From NCBI GenBank assembly GCA_036397255.1, contig DASWJH010000084.1, positions 1-54,897 of the forward strand: DNA of 54,897 nt, read 5' to 3'. Within the stretch, counting starts at the first letter, position 1. Every line of letters starts with the position of its first letter. Shown in pieces: positions 26,255-34,950 of the stretch. The DNA is from Nitrospiria bacterium. GTDB taxonomy: Bacteria; Nitrospirota; Nitrospiria; DASWJH01. Made by a program: the position numbers and the translations under genes. The notes below the pieces were generated by a model that saw nothing but the letters and a program-made list of their open reading frames with translations, ran no database searches and was not told where the DNA came from.

Positions 26255-28195
26255 ATGCTAAACCTTTACCATTTTAAAATTTGGTTTTCCTTTGGAATTA
26301 TTACCCTTTCCTTTATTTTATATTTTAATTTTCCGGTTTTCGGCCAAGATACAACCGATGAATACCTAAATGAACTCATCGAAAAAGCCCGGGGGGGGGA
26401 ATTGTGGAACCATCGGTACTGGCATCTTCTGCTTCATTATAAAAAGGATTGGTGGGGAGGTTATAAAAGCCAAGCGGATGGATTGAATTTTTTCTTATCG
26501 GTAACCGGGAGAAAAAATCCTCAAGCGGAATTAGAAGCAACGATAACAGCTTTTTTTGAACCCTTACCAAAAAATCCTGAAGACCAACATCCCCAATGCA
26601 GGTTTCCCGCCCGATACACCTGGTTAAAAGAACAATTGAATTTTGACCCCGAAAATCTTCAGGAGCAACCCTGCCCCCGGTTAGAAACCTGGCGTTCACG
26701 TCTGGATCCCCAGTCCATTACGATCATCTTCGCTGACGCCTATCTCGATAACCCTGCCTCGATGTATGGTCACACGTTTCTCCGCCTGAATCATAAATCA
26801 CATGGGCCTGAAGAAAGACTATTGGATTATACCATTAATTTTTCTGCCGATACCACCACCCGGAATGGGGTCATGTTTACAATCAAAGGTCTTTTCGGGG
26901 GATACCCAGGGCGGTTCTCCACCACACCCTACTATATTAAGGTTCAATCCTACACCAACTTGGAAAGCCGGGATTTATGGGAATACCATTTGAATCTCAC
27001 ATCTGACCAAATCAATCGGTTGGTTCTGCACCTTTGGGAAATGGGAACCACCTATTTCAACTATTTTTTTCTGGATGAGAACTGTTCTTATCAATTGCTT
27101 CCTTTAATTGAAATTGCAAACCCGAAATTATATCTCACAGACTCCCTTCACCCTTGGGTCATTCCCGTTGACACGATCCGTGTATTAATCCAACAACCGG
27201 GATTGGTCACCAGTGTGGAATATAGGCCCTCCCATATGAACCAAATGTTAAACAAACGTTCCCTTCTCTCTCCAAATGAAATTGAGGTAACACAGGCCCT
27301 TTCGGAGAGAATGGATGAAGAAGCTCAACAAGAATTGGCCCGATTCCCCGATTTAAGGAAAGCATTGATTCTCGACACCGCATATGACTATTACCGTTAC
27401 CGGGAAGGGTTCACCCGGAATCAGGGTAAAGAAAGCAAAAAACGGGAACGAAAAATTCTTTTAGCTCGAAACCAATTGGGTCCGCAACCGTCTTATATAA
27501 AAAAAATTTCCAAAACTGAATCACCACTTAGTGGCCACCAGACCGGACGAACAGGGTTCGGCTTCGGTTTAACTCGAAATTCTACCTTTGAGGAGGTCTC
27601 CTTTCGACCAGCTCTTCATGATCTTGCCGGAAATCAAACCGGATTTATTCCCAACAGCCAACTCGAAATGTTTCACTTGGTTTTACGGTTTGATAACAAG
27701 GACCGAACTCCTTTTGTTGAAAAGTTAAATTTATTGGAAATTATATCTCTTTCACCTTGGGACCGCTGGATTAAGAAATTTTCATGGAAGGTCACCACGG
27801 GACTGGATTTAGCAAAAGAACTGGACTGCATTCCTCGAAAATGTTTGTACTACGGGTTAAATGTAGGAAAGGGGTTAAGCCTAAAAACGGAGTTTTTTCG
27901 ACAAGAAATTTTATTTTTAATGGCCGAAGCAGATATGGGGGTAGGAAGAGTGTTTAGGGATTATTATCGATTGGGAGGGGGGGGAAGGGTCGGACTCCTT
28001 TTGGACATAACATCCTTTTGGCGTATCCAAATCGAGGGAGCGCTCACTCACTTCCCTTTAGGAGATATTCATACCAATTTGGATATTACCGCAACGCAGG
28101 CTTTTTCGTTCTCTAATGACCTTGAATTTCGCTTTACCATTCAAAAGGAAACTGCTTACAAAGAAGCCCTCTTTTCCTTCAATAAATATTTCTAA
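26255..28195 (+). CDS. DUF4105 (Lnb N-terminal-like) periplasmic protein
   Basis: The 646-residue protein has a signal peptide (about 1-30). The central DUF4105 region shows IIFADAYLDNPASMYGHTFLRLNH, GLFGGYPGRFSTTPYYIKVQSY and YFFLDENCSYQLLPL. The His in YGHTFLR and the Cys in DENCSYQLL recall the cysteine-peptidase-like core of the NlpC/P60 superfamily, to which Lnb-type acyltransferase N-domains belong. The C-terminal part (about 420-646) is rich in alternating polar and aromatic strands and ends in NKYF, suggesting an outer-membrane barrel. Function is not established. Confidence 0.85.
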   Translation: MLNLYHFKIWFSFGIITLSFILYFNFPVFGQDTTDEYLNELIEKARGGELWNHRYWHLLLHYKKDWWGGYKSQADGLNFFLSVTGRKNPQAELEATITAFFEPLPKNPEDQHPQCRFPARYTWLKEQLNFDPENLQEQPCPRLETWRSRLDPQSITIIFADAYLDNPASMYGHTFLRLNHKSHGPEERLLDYTINFSADTTTRNGVMFTIKGLFGGYPGRFSTTPYYIKVQSYTNLESRDLWEYHLNLTSDQINRLVLHLWEMGTTYFNYFFLDENCSYQLLPLIEIANPKLYLTDSLHPWVIPVDTIRVLIQQPGLVTSVEYRPSHMNQMLNKRSLLSPNEIEVTQALSERMDEEAQQELARFPDLRKALILDTAYDYYRYREGFTRNQGKESKKRERKILLARNQLGPQPSYIKKISKTESPLSGHQTGRTGFGFGLTRNSTFEEVSFRPALHDLAGNQTGFIPNSQLEMFHLVLRFDNKDRTPFVEKLNLLEIISLSPWDRWIKKFSWKVTTGLDLAKELDCIPRKCLYYGLNVGKGLSLKTEFFRQEILFLMAEADMGVGRVFRDYYRLGGGGRVGLLLDITSFWRIQIEGALTHFPLGDIHTNLDITATQAFSFSNDLEFRFTIQKETAYKEALFSFNKYF

Positions 28196-28205
28196 AAAAA
28201 CTATT

Positions 28206-28586
28206 TTATTTTGCTATCATACCTGGAGGAGCCGGGGCCAGAACAGCAAAGGCCCAGGCCTCGCCAGCTGGAAAATTGTGAATCCTAACAACTTTATGGT
28301 CCCGAATTTCAATCTGGAGGTCCCTTCGCCCAACAGAACCATAAGAATACCAGTTTAAATAATTAAAAAAAGCTCCGTTTTTGTACCGGTACACCCAAAT
28401 GGTTTTCTGGTCATCGGTATAAACCTGATCAGGCACACCAAAAGCTTGAATCACTTCTTCGGGTGAAAACCCTTCGGAGACCGCATCTACCCCTTTCACA
28501 GCAACAGGAGAACCCATATTGGTAAACGCACAGCCCCAGCAAAAGAATATTCCAAGAAACCCTAAAAGATAAGATATTTTTGGCAT
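28206..28586 (-). CDS. small lipoprotein with BamE/SmpA-like motif
   Basis: From ATG 28586, with AAAGGA upstream, the 126-residue protein has a signal peptide and lipobox WGCAF. The mature part has FSPEEVIQAFGVPDQVY, the helix-turn typical of BamE/SmpA-like domains, followed by strands (TIWVYRYK, LQIEIRDHKVVRI). A second copy of this design lies directly upstream. The substrate or partner is unknown. Confidence 0.7.
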   Translation of the reverse strand: MPKISYLLGFLGIFFCWGCAFTNMGSPVAVKGVDAVSEGFSPEEVIQAFGVPDQVYTDDQKTIWVYRYKNGAFFNYLNWYSYGSVGRRDLQIEIRDHKVVRIHNFPAGEAWAFAVLAPAPPGMIAK

Positions 28587-28599
28587 CTTTTTTCCTTTT

Positions 28600-28950
28600 T
28601 TATTCTGCAACGGCGCCTTGAGCAGATAAAATTCCAATCGAACTTCCCGAAGGAAGCCAGCGAGATGATTGGTATTTCCCATCAACAAGTTTTATTTCAA
28701 AATCTCTTGCCTTGGTCTGGCCAAACAATAAAACAAAAAACCCTTTCGTAGTTCGATAGGTCATATATTCCGAATCCCCTAAATTTACATATTTGTCTGG
28801 TGGACCTAGTTGTTCTACAATAACTTGTTTAGTCGTTCCCTCGGAAAAAGTAGGAGAAACGTCATGAATGTTTCCCCTTGAAAATCCCCCAAAAGCGCAA
28901 CCCGTTATATAAACCGTCAGAACCAATACCAATGTCAGCATTCCCTTCAT
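28600..28950 (-). CDS. small lipoprotein with BamE/SmpA-like motif
   Basis: The 116-residue protein begins MKGMLTLVLVLTVYITGCAFG with a good lipobox. The motif KQVIVEQLGPPDKYV corresponds to the BamE-like helix of the neighbour, followed by YMTYRTTKGFFVLLF strands. ATG 28950 has GGAGG nearby. The two genes are 13 bases apart and likely co-transcribed paralogues. Confidence 0.7.
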   Translation of the reverse strand: MKGMLTLVLVLTVYITGCAFGGFSRGNIHDVSPTFSEGTTKQVIVEQLGPPDKYVNLGDSEYMTYRTTKGFFVLLFGQTKARDFEIKLVDGKYQSSRWLPSGSSIGILSAQGAVAE

Positions 28951-29125
28951 GATTTCCTCCAAGGTCTTTACCAAAACCAAAGTAATTTTTGTGAAATTTT
29001 CCCAATAAAATGAATGTACACTAACCAAATAAAAAATTTGTGTCAAGTGTTAATTTTAGTGCATTTATTGCTAAGAGAAAAGGAATGAATTGTTCCTAGT
29101 TGAAATTTGTTTAATATTCCTTCTC

Positions 29126-29725
29126 TTAAAGAAAATAAAAAACAACTCCCCCTAACCCGGAAAAACCACCCAGGTTCTCAACCTCTGTTTCTTCAAAATG
29201 GGTCAGTTGAATGTCAAAACTGGCTCTTCCTTCCGCAAAAAATGAAACATTAGAGTTCACCGGAACAAGAACTCCTACTAAACCAAATATTCCGCTACCC
29301 ATCCCCACTTTATCAAAAACCTCAATACCGGGGCGCTCCCGTTCTATTTTTTCTGTATCGATGATATTGAGAGCAATTGAAAAACCTCCCCCTGCGTAGG
29401 GTGTGAATCCCTTCTGGAATAAAAGAAATTTCGCCATCGCCCGAAAAGCAACCGACTTCGACTCCACTCCCCGGACACCTAAAAATTTTGTTTTAAATTG
29501 TCTATATTCCAACTCCCCTCCCACTAAAACGTGAGATAATACCGGTAAAAACAGCCCTCCCGTCGCCACAAATCCCGAATGTCCGTCGAATGGGACAAAC
29601 TTTCCTCCACCCAGGCTAAAGAAAAAATTTTCTTCTTCCATAACAGCCCAAGATAGTGACGGGCTCAAACACCCAATTAAACCTAAAAATAAAGTAAAAA
29701 AAATTCGGATTTGTAATGCTCTCAA
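29126..29725 (-). CDS. outer-membrane beta-barrel protein
   Basis: The protein has a signal peptide (RIFFTLFLGLIGCLSPSLSWA), then alternating amphipathic strands with glycine-rich turns (FFFSLGGGKFVPF, TPYAGGGFSIALN, SFFAEGRASFDIQL), and ends FYFL, as small eight-stranded OmpA/OmpW-like barrels do. TTG 29725 is chosen since GGGGAT lies before it and the putative promoter would start transcription near the alternative TTG at 29752. Function unknown. Confidence 0.7.
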   Translation of the reverse strand: MRALQIRIFFTLFLGLIGCLSPSLSWAVMEEENFFFSLGGGKFVPFDGHSGFVATGGLFLPVLSHVLVGGELEYRQFKTKFLGVRGVESKSVAFRAMAKFLLFQKGFTPYAGGGFSIALNIIDTEKIERERPGIEVFDKVGMGSGIFGLVGVLVPVNSNVSFFAEGRASFDIQLTHFEETEVENLGGFSGLGGVVFYFL

Positions 29726-29757
29726 AATAAATCCCCACTCATCCTTCAACAATATAT

Positions 29758-29788
29758 ATCATAGTATTATTAAAAAAAAACCTGTCAA
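29758..29788 (-). promoter_or_regulatory. putative promoter for beta-barrel gene
   Basis: On the minus strand TTGACA (29788-29783) is followed by TATGAT (29763-29758) at 19 bases, or TACTAT at 16 bases, in a very A/T-rich stretch. Confidence 0.5.
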
Positions 29789-29957
29789 TAACCTTTCTTC
29801 AAAATCCTCAAAAAAAACCTTTAAAAACAAATAATTTTAAAACACCCGCCCTTTTTCCGGCCCTTCACTCCACTTGCCTTTCGAAGGAAAGTTTGCCTTG
29901 TGAACCCAACCTGTGCTAGAAGAATCGATTAACATCCAAAGAATAGAGGAGGAGACA

Positions 29958-30449
29958 TTGGGAAGCCAAAATTCATTTGATATTGTTTCACAAATTGATC
30001 TACAAGAGGTCAAAAATGCCATCGAGCAGGCAATGAAAGAAATTCAACAGCGGTTTGATTTTAAGGGAAGTAAAAGTAAGATTTCGCTGGAAGAAAAAGA
30101 AATGGTGGTAATTTCGGATGATGAATACAAATTAAAAAGCGTTATCGACATCCTACAGTCCAAATTGGTTAAAAGAGGAATTCCCTTAAAAGCCCTGACC
30201 TATCAAAAATTTGAAGAGGCGTTGGGGGGAACCATTCGGCAAAAAATCACCCTTCAGGAAGGAATTCCTCAGGAAAAGGCCAAAGAGATCGTCAAAGAAA
30301 TAAAACAATCCAAATTCAAAGTTCAGGCCCAAATCCAGGGGGACCAGCTCCGTGTTTCAGGAAAGAACAAAGATGACCTTCAGGAAATTATGAAACACCT
30401 CAAAGGAAGGGATTTTGGAATCGACATGCAGTTTACCAACTACCGTTAG
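29958..30449 (+). CDS. yajQ: YajQ-family nucleotide/c-di-GMP-binding protein
   Basis: From TTG 29958 (preceded by GAGGAGGAG) the protein is 163 residues, exactly the family size, and starts [18 protein letters not shown]. It continues with [11 protein letters not shown] and ends [12 protein letters not shown], both diagnostic of YajQ. Members bind cyclic-di-GMP or other nucleotides and modulate transcription factors. With two other c-di-GMP proteins in the window it may be a receptor for that messenger. A triple-hairpin repeat begins 14 bases after the stop. Confidence 0.94.
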   Translation: MGSQNSFDIVSQIDLQEVKNAIEQAMKEIQQRFDFKGSKSKISLEEKEMVVISDDEYKLKSVIDILQSKLVKRGIPLKALTYQKFEEALGGTIRQKITLQEGIPQEKAKEIVKEIKQSKFKVQAQIQGDQLRVSGKNKDDLQEIMKHLKGRDFGIDMQFTNYR

Positions 30450-30462
30450 TATAACATCCTAC

Positions 30463-30600
30463 AATAAAAATCCCCGCAGCAAGACTGCGGGGTATTCAGA
30501 GGAAAAGCTAAATCCTCAAATCCCCCTTTATCCCCCTTTTCTAAAGGGGGAACCTAAGCGGTCACCCCCCGTAGCGAGCTACGGGGAATAGCAAGTTTAA
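30463..30600. repeat. repeat B, triple-hairpin element, copy 2
   Basis: This is a nearly identical copy of 12591-12726. The hairpins are CCCCGCAG-CAAGA-CTGCGGGG, CCCCCTTT-TCT-AAAGGGGG and CCCCGTAG-CGAG-CTACGGGG. It could act as a terminator for yajQ, although no T-run follows. Confidence 0.85.
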
Positions 30601-30603
30601 GGT

Positions 30604-30689
30604 GTCATTCCGGCCGTTACCACGCCAGTGGGAATGAGTTGGAATCCAGTGTTTTTTGATTCCTGGGTTCCCGCTACCGCGGGAATGAC
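30604..30689. repeat. GTCATTCC palindromic repeat
   Basis: It opens GTCATTCCGG and closes CCGCTACCGCGGGAATGAC, with GGAATCCAG and TTCCTGGGTTCCC inside. It is a diverged member of the 9620 family directly abutting repeat B. Confidence 0.7.
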
Positions 30690-30761
30690 GGCCTTAATTT
30701 TTCAAAGTATTTCTAAGACATAACACCAGTGTAGTGGGTCATAATTCCTAATAACTTGACT

Positions 30762-30833
30762 GTCATTCCGGGCTTCACCCGGATTCCGGCTCCCCGTTAT
30801 AAGGATACAGGGACAAGCTTCGCGGGGAATGAC
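30762..30833. repeat. GTCATTCC palindromic repeat
   Basis: GTCATTCCGGG to CGCGGGGAATGAC, with internal GGATTCCGGCTCCCCGTTAT and ACAGGGACAAGCTTCGC, resembles the right half of 9620-9748. Confidence 0.7.
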
Positions 30834-30924
30834 GGGTTGGATTTTCGGGTAAAAGTGCAGAACGCCCCACACATGAGAAGTGTTCCTCCCGTTGTGTGGA
30901 GAGAAGGGTAAGGGTAAAGGGATT

Positions 30925-31977
30925 TTATTGCGTCAATTCGGACTTTGCACACCGAAACCCAAAACCTTTATTCCGAATTTTTGGGGTGAAGCGCGTTCGA
31001 TTGTAGCTGGGGGCGCTTAAACCGCACCCATAAGAAAGACAGTCGTACCAAGAACCCCCGCGCAAGACTTTATTAATCTCCCCATAGTGCATATTAAAAA
31101 CAGTGTTCCCTGGATAGGGTTGATACCAACTGGATGTCCATTCATAGACATTTCCAGCCATATCATAAAGTCCATAGGGACTTTTTCCAGATTCAAAGCT
31201 TCCCACCGCAAGGGTTCCCCCTTCCTTACCTTGGGACAACCACCGTTGGGGTGTATTGGCTTTTTGGATATCAAACTGGTTTCCCCAAGGGAAAACCCGG
31301 CCATCGGTTCCCCGGGCCGCTTTTTCCCATTCCGGTTCGGTGGGAAGCCTTTTCCCAGCCCAGCGGCAAAAAGCTACTGCATCATTCCAATCCACGTAAA
31401 CTACGGGATGGTTTCCTTTGCCCGCAGGAAAAGTTCCGTTCAACCAATGTTTGGGAATACGATGGCCTGTCTCTTTTACAAACAGATCATACATGGCATT
31501 GGTGGTTTCATACCGATCGATCCAATATCCCTTTAAATTAATCGAGTGCAGGGGTTGCTCATCGGAATTGCCCGCACCCTCTGAACTACTACGCCCGTTA
31601 TTTCCCATTAAAAACGGTCCCTCTGGAACATAAACCATTTCTTGTGAAAGCACCGGTTCCTGTGGGGAGCCTTTGGAAATAAAATCCTTTTCCTGATCGG
31701 TTAAGAGCGTTTCTCGGCTGGGAACATGGAAAGGTCCTTGGCCTCTTGATTGGTCGATCTCTCCCTTTTGATTGTCTGAAGTTTCAACCAAAGGGTTTTC
31801 ATCATGGCATCCCTGACATTCGGGTTGTTTTTTAGGAAGTAAACCCTGTTTTTTGCTCTGATGGCAAAGAAGGCATGAGGATTCCATCGGTATAGAAACC
31901 GCATCAGTGGAAAAAACCCGTGCTGTTAAAACAAATGAAAACAGCAGGAAAAATAAAAAAAATCCATTGTAAATCAT
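30925..31977 (-). CDS. periplasmic di-haem (CXXCH) plus formylglycine-generating-enzyme-like protein, copy 2
   Basis: The 350-residue protein has a signal peptide (about 1-24), two c-type haem motifs (CLLCH 35-39, CQGCH 54-58), a linker, then an SUMF1/FGE-sulfatase domain (about 112-345). That domain has GPFLMGNNG, KRLPTEPEWEKAARG, FPWGNQF, YDMAGNVYEWTSSWY and LRGGSWYDC, ending GFRCAK. The pair C-x4-C in SWYDCLSYGC recalls the copper/active-site cysteines of FGE, offset by one residue. It starts 12 bases after its paralogue. Exported haem proteins with this domain are reported mainly as uncharacterised; substrate oxidation or a structural role are both possible. Confidence 0.88.
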   Translation of the reverse strand: MIYNGFFLFFLLFSFVLTARVFSTDAVSIPMESSCLLCHQSKKQGLLPKKQPECQGCHDENPLVETSDNQKGEIDQSRGQGPFHVPSRETLLTDQEKDFISKGSPQEPVLSQEMVYVPEGPFLMGNNGRSSSEGAGNSDEQPLHSINLKGYWIDRYETTNAMYDLFVKETGHRIPKHWLNGTFPAGKGNHPVVYVDWNDAVAFCRWAGKRLPTEPEWEKAARGTDGRVFPWGNQFDIQKANTPQRWLSQGKEGGTLAVGSFESGKSPYGLYDMAGNVYEWTSSWYQPYPGNTVFNMHYGEINKVLRGGSWYDCLSYGCGLSAPSYNRTRFTPKIRNKGFGFRCAKSELTQ

Positions 31978-31989
31978 ATTACCGAAAAT

Positions 31990-32961
31990 TTATGAGGATT
32001 TTGCACATCGGAATCCAAAACCCCGATTTTTGGTTTCGGGTTTAAAATAACCCCGGTTAAAAGTAAAGGCACTAATTCCACAACGATAAAAAGAACAGTC
32101 AACCCATGATCCCCCGCGCAAAACCCTGTACCCACCATTATAATAATGAGCCTTTGGTCTAGGGTTTCCAGGATAGGCCACGGCCCAGCTGTTGGTCCAT
32201 TCCCAGACATTTCCCCCCATATCATAAAGCCCAAAGGGACTTTTGCCTTCAGGAAAATGACCCACGGGAGTGGTATCACCAATTTTCGATTGGGGGGTAT
32301 TCGCTTTTTGCGGGTCGAATGTATTCCCCCAAGGAAATAAACGACCATCCACTCCCCTCGCCGCCTTTTCCCATTCTTCCTCAAAAGGGAGCCTTTTATT
32401 CACCCATTGGCAATAATCGTGGGCATCATACCAAGTTACAAAATTGACCGGATGCTCATCTTTTCCAGAAGGATATCTCCCTTGAACCCAATCATCCGGA
32501 AAGGGTCTTTTTGTTTCTTCAGCGAAAACCTTATACTCCCGATGGGTCACCTCATATTGATCCATATAGAATCCCGGGAGCGTCACGGTATGGGCTGGCG
32601 CCTCGTCCGGATGTCTTTTATCGTAACCCATCGTAAAAGCCCCCCCAGGAATAAAAACCATCCCTTCCACCGGCTCAGAAACAGGTATTGCCACACCTGG
32701 AAATTCAAGGGGAATGGGAGGCGGGTTTTTCATTTCAAATGCCAAAGATCCCGTATGGCAGGAAGAACAATCTTTTTCAATGGGAATTTTTTCAGGATGG
32801 GTTTCGGCGTGGCAGGATAAACATCCTCCAGAAGAAAAAGTCCGATCCAAAAAGGACTGGTTCTTTTTCCCAGACACAGTACTCCCTCCATAGACAAGGA
32901 GAGATAAAAGAAAAAACAACACACCCAAAAAACGTTTTTTACAAAAAAATGGAATCATCAT
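31990..32961 (-). CDS. periplasmic di-haem (CXXCH) plus formylglycine-generating-enzyme-like protein, copy 1
   Basis: The protein of about 323 residues has a signal peptide and two CXXCH motifs (CLSCH and CSSCH, 18 residues apart). The FGE-like domain has GGAFTMGYDKRHPDEAPAH, KRLPFEEEWEKAARG, FPWGNTF, YDMGGNVWEWTNSW, LRGGSWVDCSFYRC and GFRCAKS. Both cysteines of the C-x4-C pair are retained. The order of domains and spacing match the downstream copy, so the two arose by tandem duplication. The start is ATG 32961; a TTG at 32976 is less likely. Confidence 0.88.
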   Translation of the reverse strand: MMIPFFCKKRFLGVLFFLLSLLVYGGSTVSGKKNQSFLDRTFSSGGCLSCHAETHPEKIPIEKDCSSCHTGSLAFEMKNPPPIPLEFPGVAIPVSEPVEGMVFIPGGAFTMGYDKRHPDEAPAHTVTLPGFYMDQYEVTHREYKVFAEETKRPFPDDWVQGRYPSGKDEHPVNFVTWYDAHDYCQWVNKRLPFEEEWEKAARGVDGRLFPWGNTFDPQKANTPQSKIGDTTPVGHFPEGKSPFGLYDMGGNVWEWTNSWAVAYPGNPRPKAHYYNGGYRVLRGGSWVDCSFYRCGISAFTFNRGYFKPETKNRGFGFRCAKSS

Positions 32962-33039
32962 AGGAAGGGGAGCCAAACCCTTATCTGGCCATCATGGATT
33001 AGGAAGGAAATCAAATCGTACGGTTTTGGAGGGTTGGGG

Positions 33040-33696
33040 TCAGTTTTTCTTCGGCTGGGACCCCTTTTCCCAATCGGAAAGAAATTTCTTGAGACCAATG
33101 TCTGTCAAAGGATGTTTGATAAGCTGGTGGATGACATTTAAAGGCATAGTGGCCACATGAGCCCCCGCCAAAGCCGCATCCACCACATGAACCGGATTAC
33201 GGATACTTGCAGTCAAAACCTCCGTCTGAAATCCATAATTTTCATAAATGGTAACGATTTGGCGAATTAAATCCATTCCTTCCTGACTGATATCATCCAG
33301 CCTTCCGATAAAAGGACTGACATAGGTTGCCCCCACTTTGGCCACCACCAAGGCTTGATTCGGTGAAAAAACCAGGGTCATGTTCACCTTGATCCCTTCT
33401 GAAACCAATTGCTTGGCGGCTTTAACCCCTTCCGAAATGGTTGGGAGTTTCACCACAATATTTTTGTGTATTTTGGCAAGCTCTCTCCCATCCTTCACCA
33501 TGGCTTTGGCTTCAACACTGACCACTTCTGCGCTTACGGGACCATCTACAATGGAGCATATCTCTTTTAATAGGGATTCAAATTCTCGACCTTCCTTAGA
33601 CACCAATGTGGGATTGGTGGTCACCCCATCCAGGATTCCCATTTCCTGGGCTTCCTGGATCTCCTTTACGTTGCCGGTGTCGATAAAAAATTTCAT
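33040..33696 (-). CDS. transaldolase (TalC/Fsa type)
   Basis: The 218-residue protein starts [16 protein letters not shown] and has [26 protein letters not shown] and [31 protein letters not shown], all standard for the short transaldolase/fructose-6-phosphate aldolase subgroup. A Schiff-base Lys lies in the [15 protein letters not shown] region. It should act in the pentose phosphate pathway. ATG 33696 has GGAGCAGGG upstream; a longer frame to 33732 lacks support. Confidence 0.92.
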   Translation of the reverse strand: MKFFIDTGNVKEIQEAQEMGILDGVTTNPTLVSKEGREFESLLKEICSIVDGPVSAEVVSVEAKAMVKDGRELAKIHKNIVVKLPTISEGVKAAKQLVSEGIKVNMTLVFSPNQALVVAKVGATYVSPFIGRLDDISQEGMDLIRQIVTIYENYGFQTEVLTASIRNPVHVVDAALAGAHVATMPLNVIHQLIKHPLTDIGLKKFLSDWEKGSQPKKN

Positions 33697-33926
33697 TCCC
33701 TGCTCCTTATCTTGAAGAATTTCGTTAATCAAATCAAAAAACAGGCTGATTTAATTCTGGGGAAAACCAGTGATCGTATCTTATCCAAACCCCCTAAAAG
33801 TGTCAAGAAATATAGGCCAACCTCCGGTTCCGTTTACCATCGAAAACAAAATAGGTTTCCTTTCGGTGAGTTTTTGACAAGGATGACCCGCTATGTTAGT
33901 TTTATTAGGACCCCACCTTGGAAGAG

Positions 33927-33955
33927 TTGACTATAGTTACGAATGCGAATCTAAA
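33927..33955 (+). promoter_or_regulatory. putative promoter for glycerophosphodiesterase gene
   Basis: TTGACT (33927-33932), 17 bases, then TCTAAA (33950-33955), 56 bases ahead of the coding start. The rest of 33697-34011 shows no gene or repeat. Confidence 0.4.
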
Positions 33956-34011
33956 CCTTTCCCAAAAGGCTTTGTAATCGCTAAATAAAAACATCTTCTC
34001 TTGAAAAATAT

Positions 34012-34818
34012 ATGGATTCTCCGCTCTCATCTACCCCCACCTCTGAAATCGTGTCAGAACGGATTTCTGAAAAGGCACCACCATTGCCTCACCCTTTAAA
34101 CATTGCTCACCGCGGCGCTTCAGCCTATGCCCCGGAGAACACGTTGGCCTCTATCCAAAAGGCAATGGATATGGGAGCAGACATAATTGAACTGGATTTA
34201 CACCAAACAAAAGATGGAGTTCCAGTGGTCCTACATGACACATCCCTCTGGAGGACGGCCGGAATTCGACGCAATGTGGGAAGCCTCACGCTTAAGGAAA
34301 TACAGAAACTGGATGTGGGGCGTTGGTTCAACCCAAAGTTCGAAAACCAACGCATTCCAACTCTTCAAGAGGTTTTAGAAATGGTCCAGGACCGGGTGAC
34401 CTTGAACCTGGAGTTGAAACAGGGAACCTCCCCCTATCCAAACTTCACAGATAATATAATTCACCTGCTCAATCAGTGTCATCTCTTTTCGAAAACTTTG
34501 ATTTCATCCTTTCACCATGGAACCATTCAGAGAATTAGAAAGGATTTTCCGGAAGCCTTTCTTGGATATCTCTCCCATCGTGAAGCCACTTCAAAAATTT
34601 TTTCCAGTGCAATAGATCTCAAGGCCTACTCCTTACACATTCCCTTTCGGAAAATTTCCCCCGCCCTTTTGGATAAATCCCATTCCCGGGGCTTTCAGGT
34701 GTTCTGCTACACTGTCAATCATCCCGATGAAATGAAACGGTTTCTCAAAATGGGAGTGGATGGCCTATTCACCAACTATCCCGACCGCCTTGCCAAACTC
34801 ATCACTGAGTCTATCTAA
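34012..34818 (+). CDS. glycerophosphodiester phosphodiesterase
   Basis: The 268-residue protein has the GDPD core NIAHRGASAYAPENTLASIQKAMDMGADIIELDLHQTKDGVPVVLHD, with HRG, E-x-D and H as metal and catalytic residues, and LNLELKQG further on. No signal peptide is evident, so it is likely cytoplasmic, hydrolysing glycerophosphodiesters to glycerol-3-phosphate. The first 25 residues are a low-similarity leader. A weak promoter lies upstream. Confidence 0.9.
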   Translation: MDSPLSSTPTSEIVSERISEKAPPLPHPLNIAHRGASAYAPENTLASIQKAMDMGADIIELDLHQTKDGVPVVLHDTSLWRTAGIRRNVGSLTLKEIQKLDVGRWFNPKFENQRIPTLQEVLEMVQDRVTLNLELKQGTSPYPNFTDNIIHLLNQCHLFSKTLISSFHHGTIQRIRKDFPEAFLGYLSHREATSKIFSSAIDLKAYSLHIPFRKISPALLDKSHSRGFQVFCYTVNHPDEMKRFLKMGVDGLFTNYPDRLAKLITESI

Positions 34819-34950
34819 AGATAAAATAAGCTTTTTTTTGCTCCTTTCCAGGTGACTTAAAGGTTGCCATCACTTTTTTCCCTATGTTATGATCGAGGTT
34901 CGAAACATTTACTCAAGGTTTAGATCCATCATAACCGATAACCCCGTGTG

